In this document: one piece after another, positions 24,298 through 32,710 of the stretch
How positions within the stretch are numbered: position 1 is the first letter of the stretch
Layout: each line of letters opens with the position of its first letter
Origin: Roseovarius confluentis
GTDB lineage: Bacteria; Pseudomonadota; Alphaproteobacteria; Rhodobacterales; Rhodobacteraceae
Direction of reading: 5' to 3'
DNA length: 64,000 bases
Assembly (NCBI RefSeq): GCF_002917925.1
Contig: NZ_PPFE01000011.1
Coordinates: forward strand, 1 to 64,000
Translations under genes and position numbers: made by a program
Notes under the pieces: model-generated
Told to the model about the DNA's origin: nothing
Seen by the model: the letters and a program-made list of their open reading frames with translations, nothing else
Databases searched by the model: none

Positions 24298-25308
24298 ATG
24301 GATGCCTTCGCGAACGACACGCCTGCAAACCGCGATGAAGCTTTCCGCCAGGCCGCGGCAGAACTCGGCTTTGCCAAGGCGATTGTCGAAAAGGACTTCT
24401 GGGTGTGCTGGTCACTCCAGCACCTTTTTGCCCTGCCCTCTTTTGGCGACCACCTAATCTTCAAGGGAGGCACATCGCTTTCGAAGGCCTATGATGTGAT
24501 CCATCGGTTTTCCGAGGACGTCGATCTGTCGCTCGACCGCGCGCAATTCGGGTTTGAGGGAGACCGTGACCCTGAAAACCCCGGCCTCTCGGGCGGCAAG
24601 CGCAAATCGCTGCTGCAAGATCTTCAAGAGGCCGCTGAGGCGACCGTCGCTGGCCCTTTGATCGGAGAAATCAACACCACTTTCTCCGCGCGTCTGGACC
24701 AGCCATTCTCGCTCCAGATCGACGAAGACGACCCTCAGACCATACTCTTCGCTTACCCATCTCTCGGCGGCGATGATCCAGCCTATATCAAACCCGTTGT
24801 ACGGTTTGAGTTCGGTGCAAGAGGCGCACAGCTTCCGGCCGATCAGCGAACAATCTCAACTTACGTTCAGCAGGCCTTCCCCGATCTGCCCGGCCTCACC
24901 TCTGTTGATGTACACACTCTCGGGATCGAAAGGACGTTCTGGGAAAAAGCGACGATCCTTCACATGCTCTTCCATCAGGACGCGGGCAAACCGCTCGCTG
25001 ACCGCATGTCTCGACACTACTACGACATGGCAAAACTGACCCAGCACGACGCCAAGGCGCACGCTTTGGCCAATCTCGACCTCTTGAGCGAAGTTGGCCA
25101 GCACAAATCGGTATTCTTCAAGGCGGCCTGGGCAAGATACGAGGACGCTAAACCGGGCTCGCTTCGCCTTACTCCGGGCGACCAGCTGAAGGCCGCCCTC
25201 CGAAGGGACTATGCCGGGATGCGTGAGATGATCATGGGCGACGCGCCAAGCTTCGATGATGTGCTGAGTGCGATCGGGGCGCTGGAAGCAGAGATCAACG
25301 CAGCCTGA
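24298..25308 (+). CDS. AbiEii-type nucleotidyltransferase toxin
   Basis: 336 residues. Nucleotidyltransferase motifs are intact: LIFKGGTSLSKAYDVIHR (54-71) with GGTS and then FSEDVDLSL with the paired catalytic acids. AbiEii toxins transfer nucleotides to RNA, for example tRNA ends, and cause abortive infection or plasmid stabilisation. A conserved ERTFWEKATILHML segment is also typical. The pair is complete and looks functional. Confidence 0.92.
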   Translation: MDAFANDTPANRDEAFRQAAAELGFAKAIVEKDFWVCWSLQHLFALPSFGDHLIFKGGTSLSKAYDVIHRFSEDVDLSLDRAQFGFEGDRDPENPGLSGGKRKSLLQDLQEAAEATVAGPLIGEINTTFSARLDQPFSLQIDEDDPQTILFAYPSLGGDDPAYIKPVVRFEFGARGAQLPADQRTISTYVQQAFPDLPGLTSVDVHTLGIERTFWEKATILHMLFHQDAGKPLADRMSRHYYDMAKLTQHDAKAHALANLDLLSEVGQHKSVFFKAAWARYEDAKPGSLRLTPGDQLKAALRRDYAGMREMIMGDAPSFDDVLSAIGALEAEINAA

Positions 25309-25408
25309 CCTAGAAGCCAATTGAGCGCCATGAGCTATAGGATCTCGTTCTATAACTCATGAATGGCCCAGATTTGAGCGATAGAGCGCGAGGTTTAACG
25401 CTGGCATG

Positions 25409-26002
25409 TCATTCTGCAGCCAGTCCCGCATCTTCCAGCTGTTCATGGTCCGGCAGGTCCTGCAGTGACTCCAGATCGAAAGCCACGAGGAACTGCTCTG
25501 TGGTCACATAGGTGTAGGGTGCTCCGCGCCGCGGCGAGCGCGGGCCGGTTCCGATGAGACCGCGGGCGTGCAGCCGCCCGATCAGGTCGCGACTGATCTC
25601 CTTGCCGAAGATATCCTTCAAGCCATCCCGGGTGATCGGCTGGTGATAGGCGATGGCGGCCAGCACCGCGACATCGTATTCGCGCAGGCCGAGAGCCTGA
25701 TCGCCGACATCCGCCGCGGTCCGGATCGCCGCCGCATAGGCCGGGCGCGTCCGCAGCATCCATCCGTCGGCCACCTTCGCGACTTCGAAGGATCGTCCTT
25801 CGAGATCAGCCATCAGATCGTCGATCAACAGATCGACCGAGGCCCCCTGCCCTACGACGCGGGCCAGGTCTTCGCGCGGCACAGGTGAGGCAGACGCAAA
25901 GAGAACCGCCTCGATCCGGCGCATCCATTCGCGCCAGCGCAGGTCAGCGGGCAGGTCGTCCAGCTCACGATCCAGATCGGTATCGGCGTGGTCCTTCGCC
26001 AT
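25409..26002 (-). CDS. scpB: ScpB-like SMC-complex protein
   Basis: 197 residues with the two winged-helix domains of ScpB: IEAVLFASASPVPREDLARVVG and LREYDVAVLAAIAYHQPITR, GRLHARGLIGTGPRSPRRGAP. ScpB bridges SMC heads in chromosome condensation. This plasmid version follows a DUF1403 gene by 2 bp; the DUF1403-ScpB-integrase cluster recurs on alphaproteobacterial plasmids (recollection) and may help replicon segregation. Confidence 0.9.
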   Translation of the reverse strand: MAKDHADTDLDRELDDLPADLRWREWMRRIEAVLFASASPVPREDLARVVGQGASVDLLIDDLMADLEGRSFEVAKVADGWMLRTRPAYAAAIRTAADVGDQALGLREYDVAVLAAIAYHQPITRDGLKDIFGKEISRDLIGRLHARGLIGTGPRSPRRGAPYTYVTTEQFLVAFDLESLQDLPDHEQLEDAGLAAE

Positions 26003-26004
26003 CG

Positions 26005-26895
26005 TCAGATCCCATAGAGCCGAAAGGTGTCGCGGCCGGTCAGCTCGCGCACAGCGCCCAACTCGACAAGCCGGTCACAGATTCGGCGAGCAGCTCGATC
26101 GGACCTGAGCGACATCAGTGCCGTCGGAGCCACGGCATCCCGGCTCAGGAAAAGCGCGACGGCCTCATCAGACCCCCTCGCCCGGAGCTTCGGCGCGACC
26201 TCTTTCAAGCGCGCGGCGCGGCGGGCAAGATTGGCGGCCTCCTGTGTTGCCTGCGCGACAGCCGCCAGGATCGCCCGATGGCAGGCTAGGCGTAACTCGT
26301 CACCCGACTTCCGCAGATTGGCCCGCTTCAAACCAAGTGCCAGGAGCGGCAGGACATGGTTCCACCCGAGCGTCTGCGCCAAAGCCGCGTCCGCCAGGAT
26401 CAACGCCGTCGCGGGATCGCGTGGTCGATCAGCAAGAACCGCCTGCAGCACCGACGCAACGCGCGCGACCGGCGCGCCCCGCCCCGCGCTCAACCAGGTG
26501 GCAATCTTCTCCGGTTCAAGATCAGGCATGGCGCGGTGCAGTGCTTTGACCGACACGGGTCGTTGGACTGCGCGCTGCCAAGAGAGATAGATCTCGCCCG
26601 CCGGTCCGGGACTGTCGCCAGGCTGCAGGAACGCTACAGAATCGCGCAGCTCCGCGGCCCTTTCCGGCCGGCACGCATTTACCACGGAGACCTCGGCCGC
26701 GCGCAAAGCCAGCCGCGCCCTCAGCAAGGTCTGGGGGACGTCGTCCCGGCTCAGCACCAGATGCAGGTGGCCAAGTGTAGCACCGGACAAAAACGCCACA
26801 TCTTCAGGGATTTCCAGCCACGCCGACGTGACCCAGGACGGCATCCGGGGTAATGTCTCGCTGTCGTCTAGGAGCTCATGGCGGGCATAGGTCAT
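26005..26895 (-). CDS. DUF1403 family protein
   Basis: 296 residues, mostly helical. Its N-terminus LPRMPSWVTSAWLEIPEDVAFLSGA and the block LRARLALRAAEVSVVNACRPERAAELRDSV resemble DUF1403 proteins, which have unknown function and lie beside ScpB on plasmids. Divergent from the recombinase gene, with an inverted repeat in the shared intergenic region. Confidence 0.8.
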   Translation of the reverse strand: MTYARHELLDDSETLPRMPSWVTSAWLEIPEDVAFLSGATLGHLHLVLSRDDVPQTLLRARLALRAAEVSVVNACRPERAAELRDSVAFLQPGDSPGPAGEIYLSWQRAVQRPVSVKALHRAMPDLEPEKIATWLSAGRGAPVARVASVLQAVLADRPRDPATALILADAALAQTLGWNHVLPLLALGLKRANLRKSGDELRLACHRAILAAVAQATQEAANLARRAARLKEVAPKLRARGSDEAVALFLSRDAVAPTALMSLRSDRAARRICDRLVELGAVRELTGRDTFRLYGI

Positions 26896-26972
26896 GCCAC
26901 AAGACTATCCCAACTCGGCGCTTTCGTCCACAATATGATGTGCAAACCGCCCCACCCTGCGACTCGTCGTCA

Positions 26973-26999
26973 TGTCCAATAAGTTTGCCTTATCGGACA
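26973..26999. repeat. Inverted repeat between DUF1403 and recombinase genes
   Basis: TGTCCAATAAG, spacer TTTGC, CTTATCGGACA: 11-bp arms with one mismatch, 22 bp before the recombinase start. The arm length and 5-bp spacer suit a tyrosine-recombinase core site; an operator for the divergent genes is the alternative. Confidence 0.6.
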
Positions 27000-27021
27000 T
27001 AAATGAAGTAGGCTGAGAAAC

Positions 27022-28140
27022 ATGAGCAGAACACCTGAAAATACGCCCTCAGGCGATGAGAAATCGAGCGCAGTGAACGATGCTGCAACCGGAGATCACA
27101 AGATCGACGAGAGAGAGGCCGCGGACGGGTATACGATCACCCTGCCCGCTCATGTGGCCGGCTCCGGCAATCTCGACCGCCTTGTCGATATCGCCCGCGA
27201 CTACGCCAAGGCCTCGACGGCGGAGAACACCAACAAGGCCTACGCGGCCGACTGGAAGCACTTCGCGCGCTGGTGCCGGCTGAAAGGCACGGAGCCCCTG
27301 CCGCCGTCGCCGGAGATGATCGGACTCTATCTCACCGACCTGGCGGTGCCAAGGAATCGGGTCCCTGCCCTGTCAGTTTCGACGATAGACAGAAAACTCT
27401 CCGGCCTTGCGTGGAACTACGCGCAACGTGGCTTCACCCTGGACCGCAAGAACCGGCACATCGCCGCGGTGCTGGCCGGGATCAAGCGCAAGCACGCACG
27501 CCCACCAGTGCAGAAAGCGGCGATCCTGCCCGAGGACATCCTCGCCATGGTCGCCACCCTGCCCTTCGATCTGCGCGGATTGCGGGATCGCGCGATTCTG
27601 CTTTTGGGTTACGCTGGTGGCCTCCGGCGCTCCGAGATTGTCAGTCTCGATCACGGGAAGGACGACACACCGGACTCCGGTGGTTGGGTCGAGATCCTCG
27701 ACGATGGTGCGATCCTCACGCTCAACGCTAAAACCGGTTGGCGTGAGGTCGAGATCGGTCGCGGATCGTCCGAACAGACCTGCCCGGTGCATGCGCTCGA
27801 ACAGTGGATGCATTTTGCCAAGATCGATTTTGGGCCAGTCTTCGTGCGCACGTCACGCGGCGGTAAACGCGCGCTCAACGCCCGGCTCAACGACAAGCAT
27901 GTGGCTCGGCTGATCAAGCGAACGGTCCTGGACGCTGGCATTCGATCTGAGCTGCCCGAGAAAGACCGCGTGGCGCTCTTTTCCGGACATTCTCTGCGCG
28001 CTGGTCTCGCCAGCTCCGCCGAGGTCGACGAGCGTTACGTCCAGAGACAACTTGGGCACGCCTCGGCCGAGATGACCCGTCGTTATCAGCGTCGCCGCGA
28101 CCGGTTCCGGGTAAACCTGACCAAGGCTGCGGGATTGTGA
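27022..28140 (+). CDS. Tyrosine recombinase (site-specific integrase)
   Basis: 372 residues. A SAM-like N-terminal core-binding domain (about 45-160) precedes the catalytic domain with Arg201/202 (GGLRRSEIVSL), HSLRAG (His322, Arg325), LGHAS (His345) and Tyr354 (TRRYQRR). All catalytic residues are present. Likely resolves multimers or cointegrates of the replicon, or moves a genetic element. An inverted repeat just upstream could be its site. Confidence 0.93.
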   Translation: MSRTPENTPSGDEKSSAVNDAATGDHKIDEREAADGYTITLPAHVAGSGNLDRLVDIARDYAKASTAENTNKAYAADWKHFARWCRLKGTEPLPPSPEMIGLYLTDLAVPRNRVPALSVSTIDRKLSGLAWNYAQRGFTLDRKNRHIAAVLAGIKRKHARPPVQKAAILPEDILAMVATLPFDLRGLRDRAILLLGYAGGLRRSEIVSLDHGKDDTPDSGGWVEILDDGAILTLNAKTGWREVEIGRGSSEQTCPVHALEQWMHFAKIDFGPVFVRTSRGGKRALNARLNDKHVARLIKRTVLDAGIRSELPEKDRVALFSGHSLRAGLASSAEVDERYVQRQLGHASAEMTRRYQRRRDRFRVNLTKAAGL

Positions 28141-28143
28141 GGA

Positions 28144-28452
28144 TCAGCCGTCTAGCAGATAGGCCGTCAGGTTCTGGTGGGCATGCAATATGCGGATGAT
28201 CTCGACCCCCTGCCCCGCCGCCCGGTAGATCACCAGATGCGCTCCGCTGGGATGGATACGTACCGCAGGTGTGAACTCACTGCGCTCCCGGGCCATCTCT
28301 GGAAAGTCAGCGAGAAGGTCGAAGAGTGCAAAAAGGCCATCCGCATAGCGATCTGCCTGCTCGATGCCCCAGTTGTCTGCGCCGTAGTGCCAGATCTCGG
28401 ACAAGTCGGTTTCAGCCGCGGGTCGAATGACCCAACCGCTATTCTCCGGCAT
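28144..28452 (-). CDS. ParE/RelE-type toxin
   Basis: 102 residues from MPENSGWVIRPAAETDL; the longer frame upstream is the antitoxin's shadow. Motifs: DLSEIWHYGADNWG, ADRYADGLFALFDLLADFPEMAR and VIYRAAGQGVEIIRILHAHQN, the ParE fold. Starts 14 bp inside the antitoxin gene. Confidence 0.88.
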   Translation of the reverse strand: MPENSGWVIRPAAETDLSEIWHYGADNWGIEQADRYADGLFALFDLLADFPEMARERSEFTPAVRIHPSGAHLVIYRAAGQGVEIIRILHAHQNLTAYLLDG

Positions 28453-28684
28453 ATTTGGCGTGCATCCGGGACTTGAACGTGCTGCGATCAAGCGAGGTCG
28501 CTGGGCCACTGGAGAGGCCTGCGTCGACAGAAGCCTGGATTTCAGCAATGGCCTCACTCCGCGCACGATCACGCCGGATCAGGTCGCGAACGTAGTCGCT
28601 GGAATTGGCATACCGTCCGGTTTTTGCCTGTTCTTCGACCCAGTTTTTCATCGGGTCCGGCAACGAAATATTCATGGTGCCCAT
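28439..28684 (-). CDS. ParD/CopG-type antitoxin
   Basis: 81 residues from MGTMNISLPDPMKNWVEEQ, with a ribbon-helix-helix DNA-binding N-terminus (NSSDYVRDLIRRD) and a toxin-binding tail (SRMHAKYAGE). Typical ParDE order, antitoxin first. The upstream frame is open further but begins in the divergent resolvase region. Confidence 0.9.
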   Translation of the reverse strand: MGTMNISLPDPMKNWVEEQAKTGRYANSSDYVRDLIRRDRARSEAIAEIQASVDAGLSSGPATSLDRSTFKSRMHAKYAGE

Positions 28685-28804
28685 GGTGATCTCCTTATTA
28701 GTAGTATGTATGACAAAGTTTGCCAAAGTGCAAGAACGGCTCATACAAACGGAACCAAACGGTCGTTTAATTGCGATACCTAAAATTGCAAACGGCCCGA
28801 TTTC

Positions 28805-29689
28805 ATGCCCCTCATAGGCTATGCGCGCGTATCCACAGAGGATCAGACCCCCCTGCCCCAGTCTGAGGCCCTTCAGTCTGCGGGATGCGCCGAAATCTTC
28901 GAAGAACACGGCTCTGGCGGCAATCGCGCGCGTCCGGTGCTTGCGCGCGTGCTCGAACGTGTCCAGAGCGGCGATACGCTGGTCGTCGTTCGGATCGACC
29001 GGCTTGCACGGTCTTTGTCACACCTTCTCGAGGTGATTGAGCGGCTGGAGGCCAAGGGCGCCTTCTTCCGCTCCCTGCAGGACCCTATTGACACAGCATC
29101 CCCGCAGGGCAAGTTCACGCTGCAGGTTCTCGGCGCCGCGGCCGAGTTCGAACGTGCCCTGATCCGCGAGCGCACCAAGGCCGGGCTGGCCTCTGCGCGC
29201 GCCAAAGGTCGCGTTGGTGGCAATCCTGGGCTAAGCGCCAAGGATCCCGTCGCGCTGCGCAAGGTGCGGCTGGCGCGACAGGATGGCTACATGGAGCGCC
29301 TGAACGAGACCGCGCAGGATTGGGTGCCCCATGTGCGCCGCTTGCGCCCCGATATGGCTTGGGAAGACGTCCTGCGGATTATCAATGGCCCCCTGCCCCC
29401 AGATCGCCATTGGACCCAAAGCCGCCTGCTCCGCGCCGTGAAAGCATATGTGCGCGACGGCTTTCTGCCCGCTGAAGTGCTTGGCCGCGCTGGACGTCGC
29501 GAAACCGACGATCGCCTTCCGGCGATTGTTGCTGCGATCAAGGGTGCAGATCCTAACATCACGCTGCAGGCGATCTGCGACCGGCTAGAATCCATGCGTG
29601 AGCGCACGCCTCGTGGACGTACAAGCTGGCAACCGTCCTCCGTCAGGATGCTGTTGGAACGGGCGGAAAAGCTAGGAATGTTGGAGTAG
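28805..29689 (+). CDS. Serine recombinase (resolvase/invertase)
   Basis: 294 residues. Catalytic serine in GYARVSTEDQ (Ser10), then VRIDRLARS and EFERALIRERTKAGLASARAKG, the resolvase signatures; the region after residue 150 is longer than in Tn3 resolvase and includes two further HTH-like segments. Divergent from the ParDE pair, leaving a 120-bp region for both promoters and possible res sites. Confidence 0.93.
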   Translation: MPLIGYARVSTEDQTPLPQSEALQSAGCAEIFEEHGSGGNRARPVLARVLERVQSGDTLVVVRIDRLARSLSHLLEVIERLEAKGAFFRSLQDPIDTASPQGKFTLQVLGAAAEFERALIRERTKAGLASARAKGRVGGNPGLSAKDPVALRKVRLARQDGYMERLNETAQDWVPHVRRLRPDMAWEDVLRIINGPLPPDRHWTQSRLLRAVKAYVRDGFLPAEVLGRAGRRETDDRLPAIVAAIKGADPNITLQAICDRLESMRERTPRGRTSWQPSSVRMLLERAEKLGMLE

Positions 29690-29818
29690 ATTAGGGAGCA
29701 GCGTTGTCCCATAGCCGATGAGATACTACTCACCCCGTTCACGAGTTCAGCAGTCCGCAGAATTCACTGAGCATATCGTCGGCAGGAGCATCGAAGGAAT
29801 CGCCGGTTGCGCCACGTA

Positions 29819-30112
29819 TCAAGCGCCTCGCAGCAAATCCTGCACCACCGATGGCTTCTTTGCGATCAAGGCCAGCAGGACTTGAGCAGGACCCGTCGGG
29901 TGTCGACGCCCATGTTCCCAGTTCAAGAGCGTACCCTTTGCTACTCCTATGCTGCGGGCGAATTCAGCTTGTGAGAGACCAGTTCTTTGGCGAACTTCGG
30001 CTACATCGACATCGACAACGGATACCTCATGGACCTTGGCGGCCGTCATGTTTCCATCTGCGAATGCCAAGGCCTCTTCTAGGCCTTTCGACACCGATTC
30101 ATATGCAGTCAT
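29819..30112 (-). CDS. HTH antitoxin (HigA/NadS-like)
   Basis: 97 residues with an XRE-type HTH in the C-terminal half: VRQRTGLSQAEFARSIGVAKGTLLNWEHGRR. It follows a RelE/HigB-like toxin gene with a 4-bp overlap, the toxin-first order typical of higBA. Likely autorepressor of the pair. Confidence 0.9.
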   Translation of the reverse strand: MTAYESVSKGLEEALAFADGNMTAAKVHEVSVVDVDVAEVRQRTGLSQAEFARSIGVAKGTLLNWEHGRRHPTGPAQVLLALIAKKPSVVQDLLRGA

Positions 30113-30450
30113 GTTGCGTCTCCGTACCTTGCGACAAGCGCTTTGCTCATTTCGACTGCCGCGGCTTGTTCAGCCTTGGACAGGTTGGCCTTTTCGTTCT
30201 TGGCAAAGACCGTGATCAAAAAGATCGGCATATGGTTCCCGCCAAATACATACAACGTCCTGAAGCCGCCGCTCTTGCCGCCCCCAACTCTTGGGATGCG
30301 AATCTTGCGAAGCCCACCGCCGAGAGAAACCCCATCATCAGGATTGCCGGCAATGTAGTTGATTGCAGCCTCGCGCTCTTGTTCCGACATGATTGCTTTG
30401 GCGCGCCTTTGGAATTCGGGCAGTTCCACCACCGTCTGCAACCGCGTCAT
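30109..30450 (-). CDS. RelE/HigB-type toxin
   Basis: 113 residues. Contains EFQRRAKAIMSEQEREAAINYIA, GLRKIRIPRVGGGKSGGFRTLYVF and PIFLITVFAKNEKANLSKAE, the pattern of RelE/HigB ribosome-dependent mRNA interferases. Intact; paired with the HTH antitoxin downstream. Confidence 0.9.
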   Translation of the reverse strand: MTRLQTVVELPEFQRRAKAIMSEQEREAAINYIAGNPDDGVSLGGGLRKIRIPRVGGGKSGGFRTLYVFGGNHMPIFLITVFAKNEKANLSKAEQAAAVEMSKALVARYGDAT

Positions 30451-30452
30451 TG

Positions 30453-30489
30453 TAAGTTACCACTTATGCTTCGTTGACGTATAAGTCAA
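30453..30489 (-). promoter_or_regulatory. Operator repeats upstream of the HigBA pair
   Basis: Two small inverted repeats: TAAGT/ACTTA (30453-30466) and TTGAC/GTCAA (30474-30489), just upstream of the toxin start. They overlap the end of the vapC-like gene. Likely the autoregulatory site of the HTH antitoxin. Confidence 0.45.
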
Positions 30490-30832
30490 TGGCACACAGA
30501 CCGAGCTTAGCGCAACCCAATTTGTGCCACTCTTGGATATTGCCCAACTGACAGCGTTCCGACCAGATGCTTGAGGCAAGTGTAGATCGCAGCTCGAGAG
30601 CGTCGAGTGGCTTGGTCTTTCGGAAAACAGCCCTGTCATGACGTGCCAGAAGAAAGGATGCGGTGTCCTCCCGGCTGAACCCTGCATTCTTCCGATACTT
30701 AACTACCGCTGCGTTCAGTACCTGGACACTGCTCCGGGACCCCTGCCCTTGTATCTCATCGGCCCGATCCGCCTTTGGATCGTCTGCCATTAGGTAGAAA
30801 ACGGCATTCGCATCTGCGAACTCAGCGTTCAT
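30464..30832 (-). CDS. VapC-like PIN-domain toxin, probably inactive
   Basis: 122 residues. The N-terminus FADANAVFYLMADDP is the PIN start (first Asp), and SVQVLNAAVVKYRK is the second segment, where active PIN proteins have a Glu (VLNE...) but this has Ala. After about residue 75 the sequence (STLASSIWSERCQLGNIQ) no longer resembles PIN: the YDALIVAAA and SEDM segments are missing. So the toxin is degenerate. The AbrB-like antitoxin in front overlaps it by 11 bp. Confidence 0.7.
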   Translation of the reverse strand: MNAEFADANAVFYLMADDPKADRADEIQGQGSRSSVQVLNAAVVKYRKNAGFSREDTASFLLARHDRAVFRKTKPLDALELRSTLASSIWSERCQLGNIQEWHKLGCAKLGLCAIDLYVNEA

Positions 30833-31049
30833 GCACCGCGTCGCGACACATATGCGTCTCCTTGGGCAGCTTGCCCCGAAACCGCTTCAGTGCTTTGAGG
30901 ATTTCATCCACGCGAGGCTTACGCCGAATACGCACAGCACCATCGTCATTGACCAGGTCGATCTCATCACCTTCCTTCAAGCCGAGTTCAATCACAAGTT
31001 CGGCGGGTAGCCGGACGGCAAGGGAGTTTCCCCATTTGGCAACTTGCAT
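30822..31049 (-). CDS. AbrB/MazE-type antitoxin (VapB)
   Basis: 75 residues. MQVAKWGNSLAVRLPAELV and LGLKEGDEIDLV form the AbrB swapped-hairpin DNA-binding fold. The tail (RGKLPKETH) would bind the PIN toxin. It appears intact although its toxin is not. Confidence 0.9.
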   Translation of the reverse strand: MQVAKWGNSLAVRLPAELVIELGLKEGDEIDLVNDDGAVRIRRKPRVDEILKALKRFRGKLPKETHMCRDAVHER

Positions 31050-31360
31050 CTTGTCCTCTCAGGCATGGATAAAACAACGTTCAGTGTACATCCATCTCGC
31101 TCCACAAGCAAAGCCGTAGCCCTGCAGGTACGGCGACGGAAATGCGACGATGCGCCATCGCAACGGAACCTGTTGTCGTCCAAAAATTTGAAGAATCATT
31201 AGGTTCGCACTGATTCAGCGGTACCATCGACCAATAACGCTGGTCTGTTTCTCGGCGGGTAACGTTCCCTTTTTTCGAAGAAGCACTCCATTAGATCGAG
31301 TTTTTAGTTATCAATTTCAATATCTTAACCAAGATCCGACAGTTTGGCTTTAATTGGTGC

Positions 31361-31369
31361 TGTGGATAA
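31361..31369 (-). promoter_or_regulatory. DnaA box
   Basis: TGTGGATAA, the exact complement of the DnaA consensus TTATCCACA, in the AT-rich stretch before repA. A near match (TTATCCACC) also lies inside repC at 34523-34531, where repABC replicons carry their origin. Confidence 0.6.
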
Positions 31370-31427
31370 CTTTTGCACTACATCTAGATTCTTCTTGCCG
31401 GACTCGCTAGATCGTGGCATTCCCATT

Positions 31428-31447
31428 CTGACGGCAAATTGCGTCAG
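31428..31447. repeat. 20-bp near-palindrome before repA
   Basis: CTGACGGCAAATTGCGTCAG: perfect 6-bp arms and a partly symmetric AT-rich core, 63 bp before the repA start. Best guess: the operator at which RepA/RepB represses the repABC promoter. Confidence 0.55.
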
Positions 31448-31510
31448 ACACGTTGTGCGTCGTCAAAATGATCAAGAGCCTTAACAGAGGCCAAGAGCGG
31501 GCGGCAGGAT

Positions 31511-32710
31511 ATGGATGATCGTAACGTTGGATATGCGCAAGGCATAGGCTCTTCTGACATCGGCACGTTTGCCGACAATCTGGCCGAGTCCTTGGATCGG
31601 CAAATGAAGATCGCCTTCGAACCCGAAGAACGTAAAGCCTTGCGGCGTTTCAGCTCGACCGAAGTCGCCGGTCTCCTGCGCGTAAGCACGTCTAACCTGC
31701 GCAACCGGCACAAGGACGGTAGCTTCCCGGAAGTGCATACTGATAACCGCGGGCACCGGTTCTACACAGCCCAAGAAGTGGACGAATTGCGCAATATCTT
31801 GGAGCGCACGGGAAAGAATGCCGAATCTTATCGGCCAGGTCGACGCGATGGCGACCGACTTCAGGTGCTATCTGTCGTCAATTTCAAAGGTGGCTCGTCG
31901 AAAACAACAGCGACGATACATCTTGCACAGCGGTACGCCTTGCGCGGCTACCGTGTTTTGGTCTTGGATCTTGATCCGCAAGCAAGTTTGACAACATTTT
32001 TCGGCTTTCGGCCCGAACTCGAGTTCGCCGAAGGTGGAACAATCTATGATGCTCTGAGATATGAGGATCAGGTCCCGCTCTCTGACGTGATCCAAAAGAC
32101 CTACTTTCACAAGCTCGACATGGTTCCGGCCGGCTTGATGCTCTCGGAGTACGAAACCGAGACAGCAAATGCGCTCGCCCGTCGGATGCAGCCCATTTTT
32201 GCGGAGCGCCTCGCCTTGGCGCTCGAGGAGGTAGAGGCAAACTACGACATCGTATTGATCGACTGTCCTCCTCAACTCGGCTTTCTGACTCTCACGGCAT
32301 TAGCGGCCTCTACGGGGCTCCTGGTGACGGTCGTGCCTGGCATGCTCGACATCGCTTCCATGAGCCAATTCCTGAAACTTGCGTCAGAAACGGTAAAGGC
32401 CGTTGAAGAAGCGATTGGACGCCGTGTGACATGGGATTTCGTCAAATTCCTGATCACAAGGTATGAGCCGTCAGATGGGCCACAGACCCAAATGGCTGGC
32501 TACCTGAGATCAATTCTCGCCGGCCAAGTCATGACTGAACCCATGCTGAAGTCTACCGCAATCTCTGACGCCGGAATGACCCAGCAGACCGTCTATGAAG
32601 TTGATCCCGGACAGTTCATCAGAAAAACGATTGATCGCGCTCTGACCAGCGTGAACGGCGTTGCCGATGAACTGGAGCAGACGATCCAAATGGCATGGGG
32701 GCGTCGCTGA
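31511..32710 (+). CDS. repA: RepA, ParA-type partition ATPase of repABC
   Basis: 399 residues. After an N-terminal MerR-like HTH (FSSTEVAGLLRVSTSNLRNRH, about 48-68) comes the ParA deviant Walker A FKGGSSKTTATIHLA (125-139), then LDLDPQASLT and IVLIDCPPQLGF. RepA drives plasmid partition with RepB and represses the operon. Overlaps repB by one base. Confidence 0.96.
   Translation: MDDRNVGYAQGIGSSDIGTFADNLAESLDRQMKIAFEPEERKALRRFSSTEVAGLLRVSTSNLRNRHKDGSFPEVHTDNRGHRFYTAQEVDELRNILERTGKNAESYRPGRRDGDRLQVLSVVNFKGGSSKTTATIHLAQRYALRGYRVLVLDLDPQASLTTFFGFRPELEFAEGGTIYDALRYEDQVPLSDVIQKTYFHKLDMVPAGLMLSEYETETANALARRMQPIFAERLALALEEVEANYDIVLIDCPPQLGFLTLTALAASTGLLVTVVPGMLDIASMSQFLKLASETVKAVEEAIGRRVTWDFVKFLITRYEPSDGPQTQMAGYLRSILAGQVMTEPMLKSTAISDAGMTQQTVYEVDPGQFIRKTIDRALTSVNGVADELEQTIQMAWGRR

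Larger units (their letters stand above)
31050..31510. other. Upstream control region of repA
   Basis: 461 bp without a gene. It is AT-rich in the middle (31300-31380) and contains the DnaA box and the 20-bp palindrome listed separately. A role in origin or partition control is inferred from position only. Confidence 0.5.
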
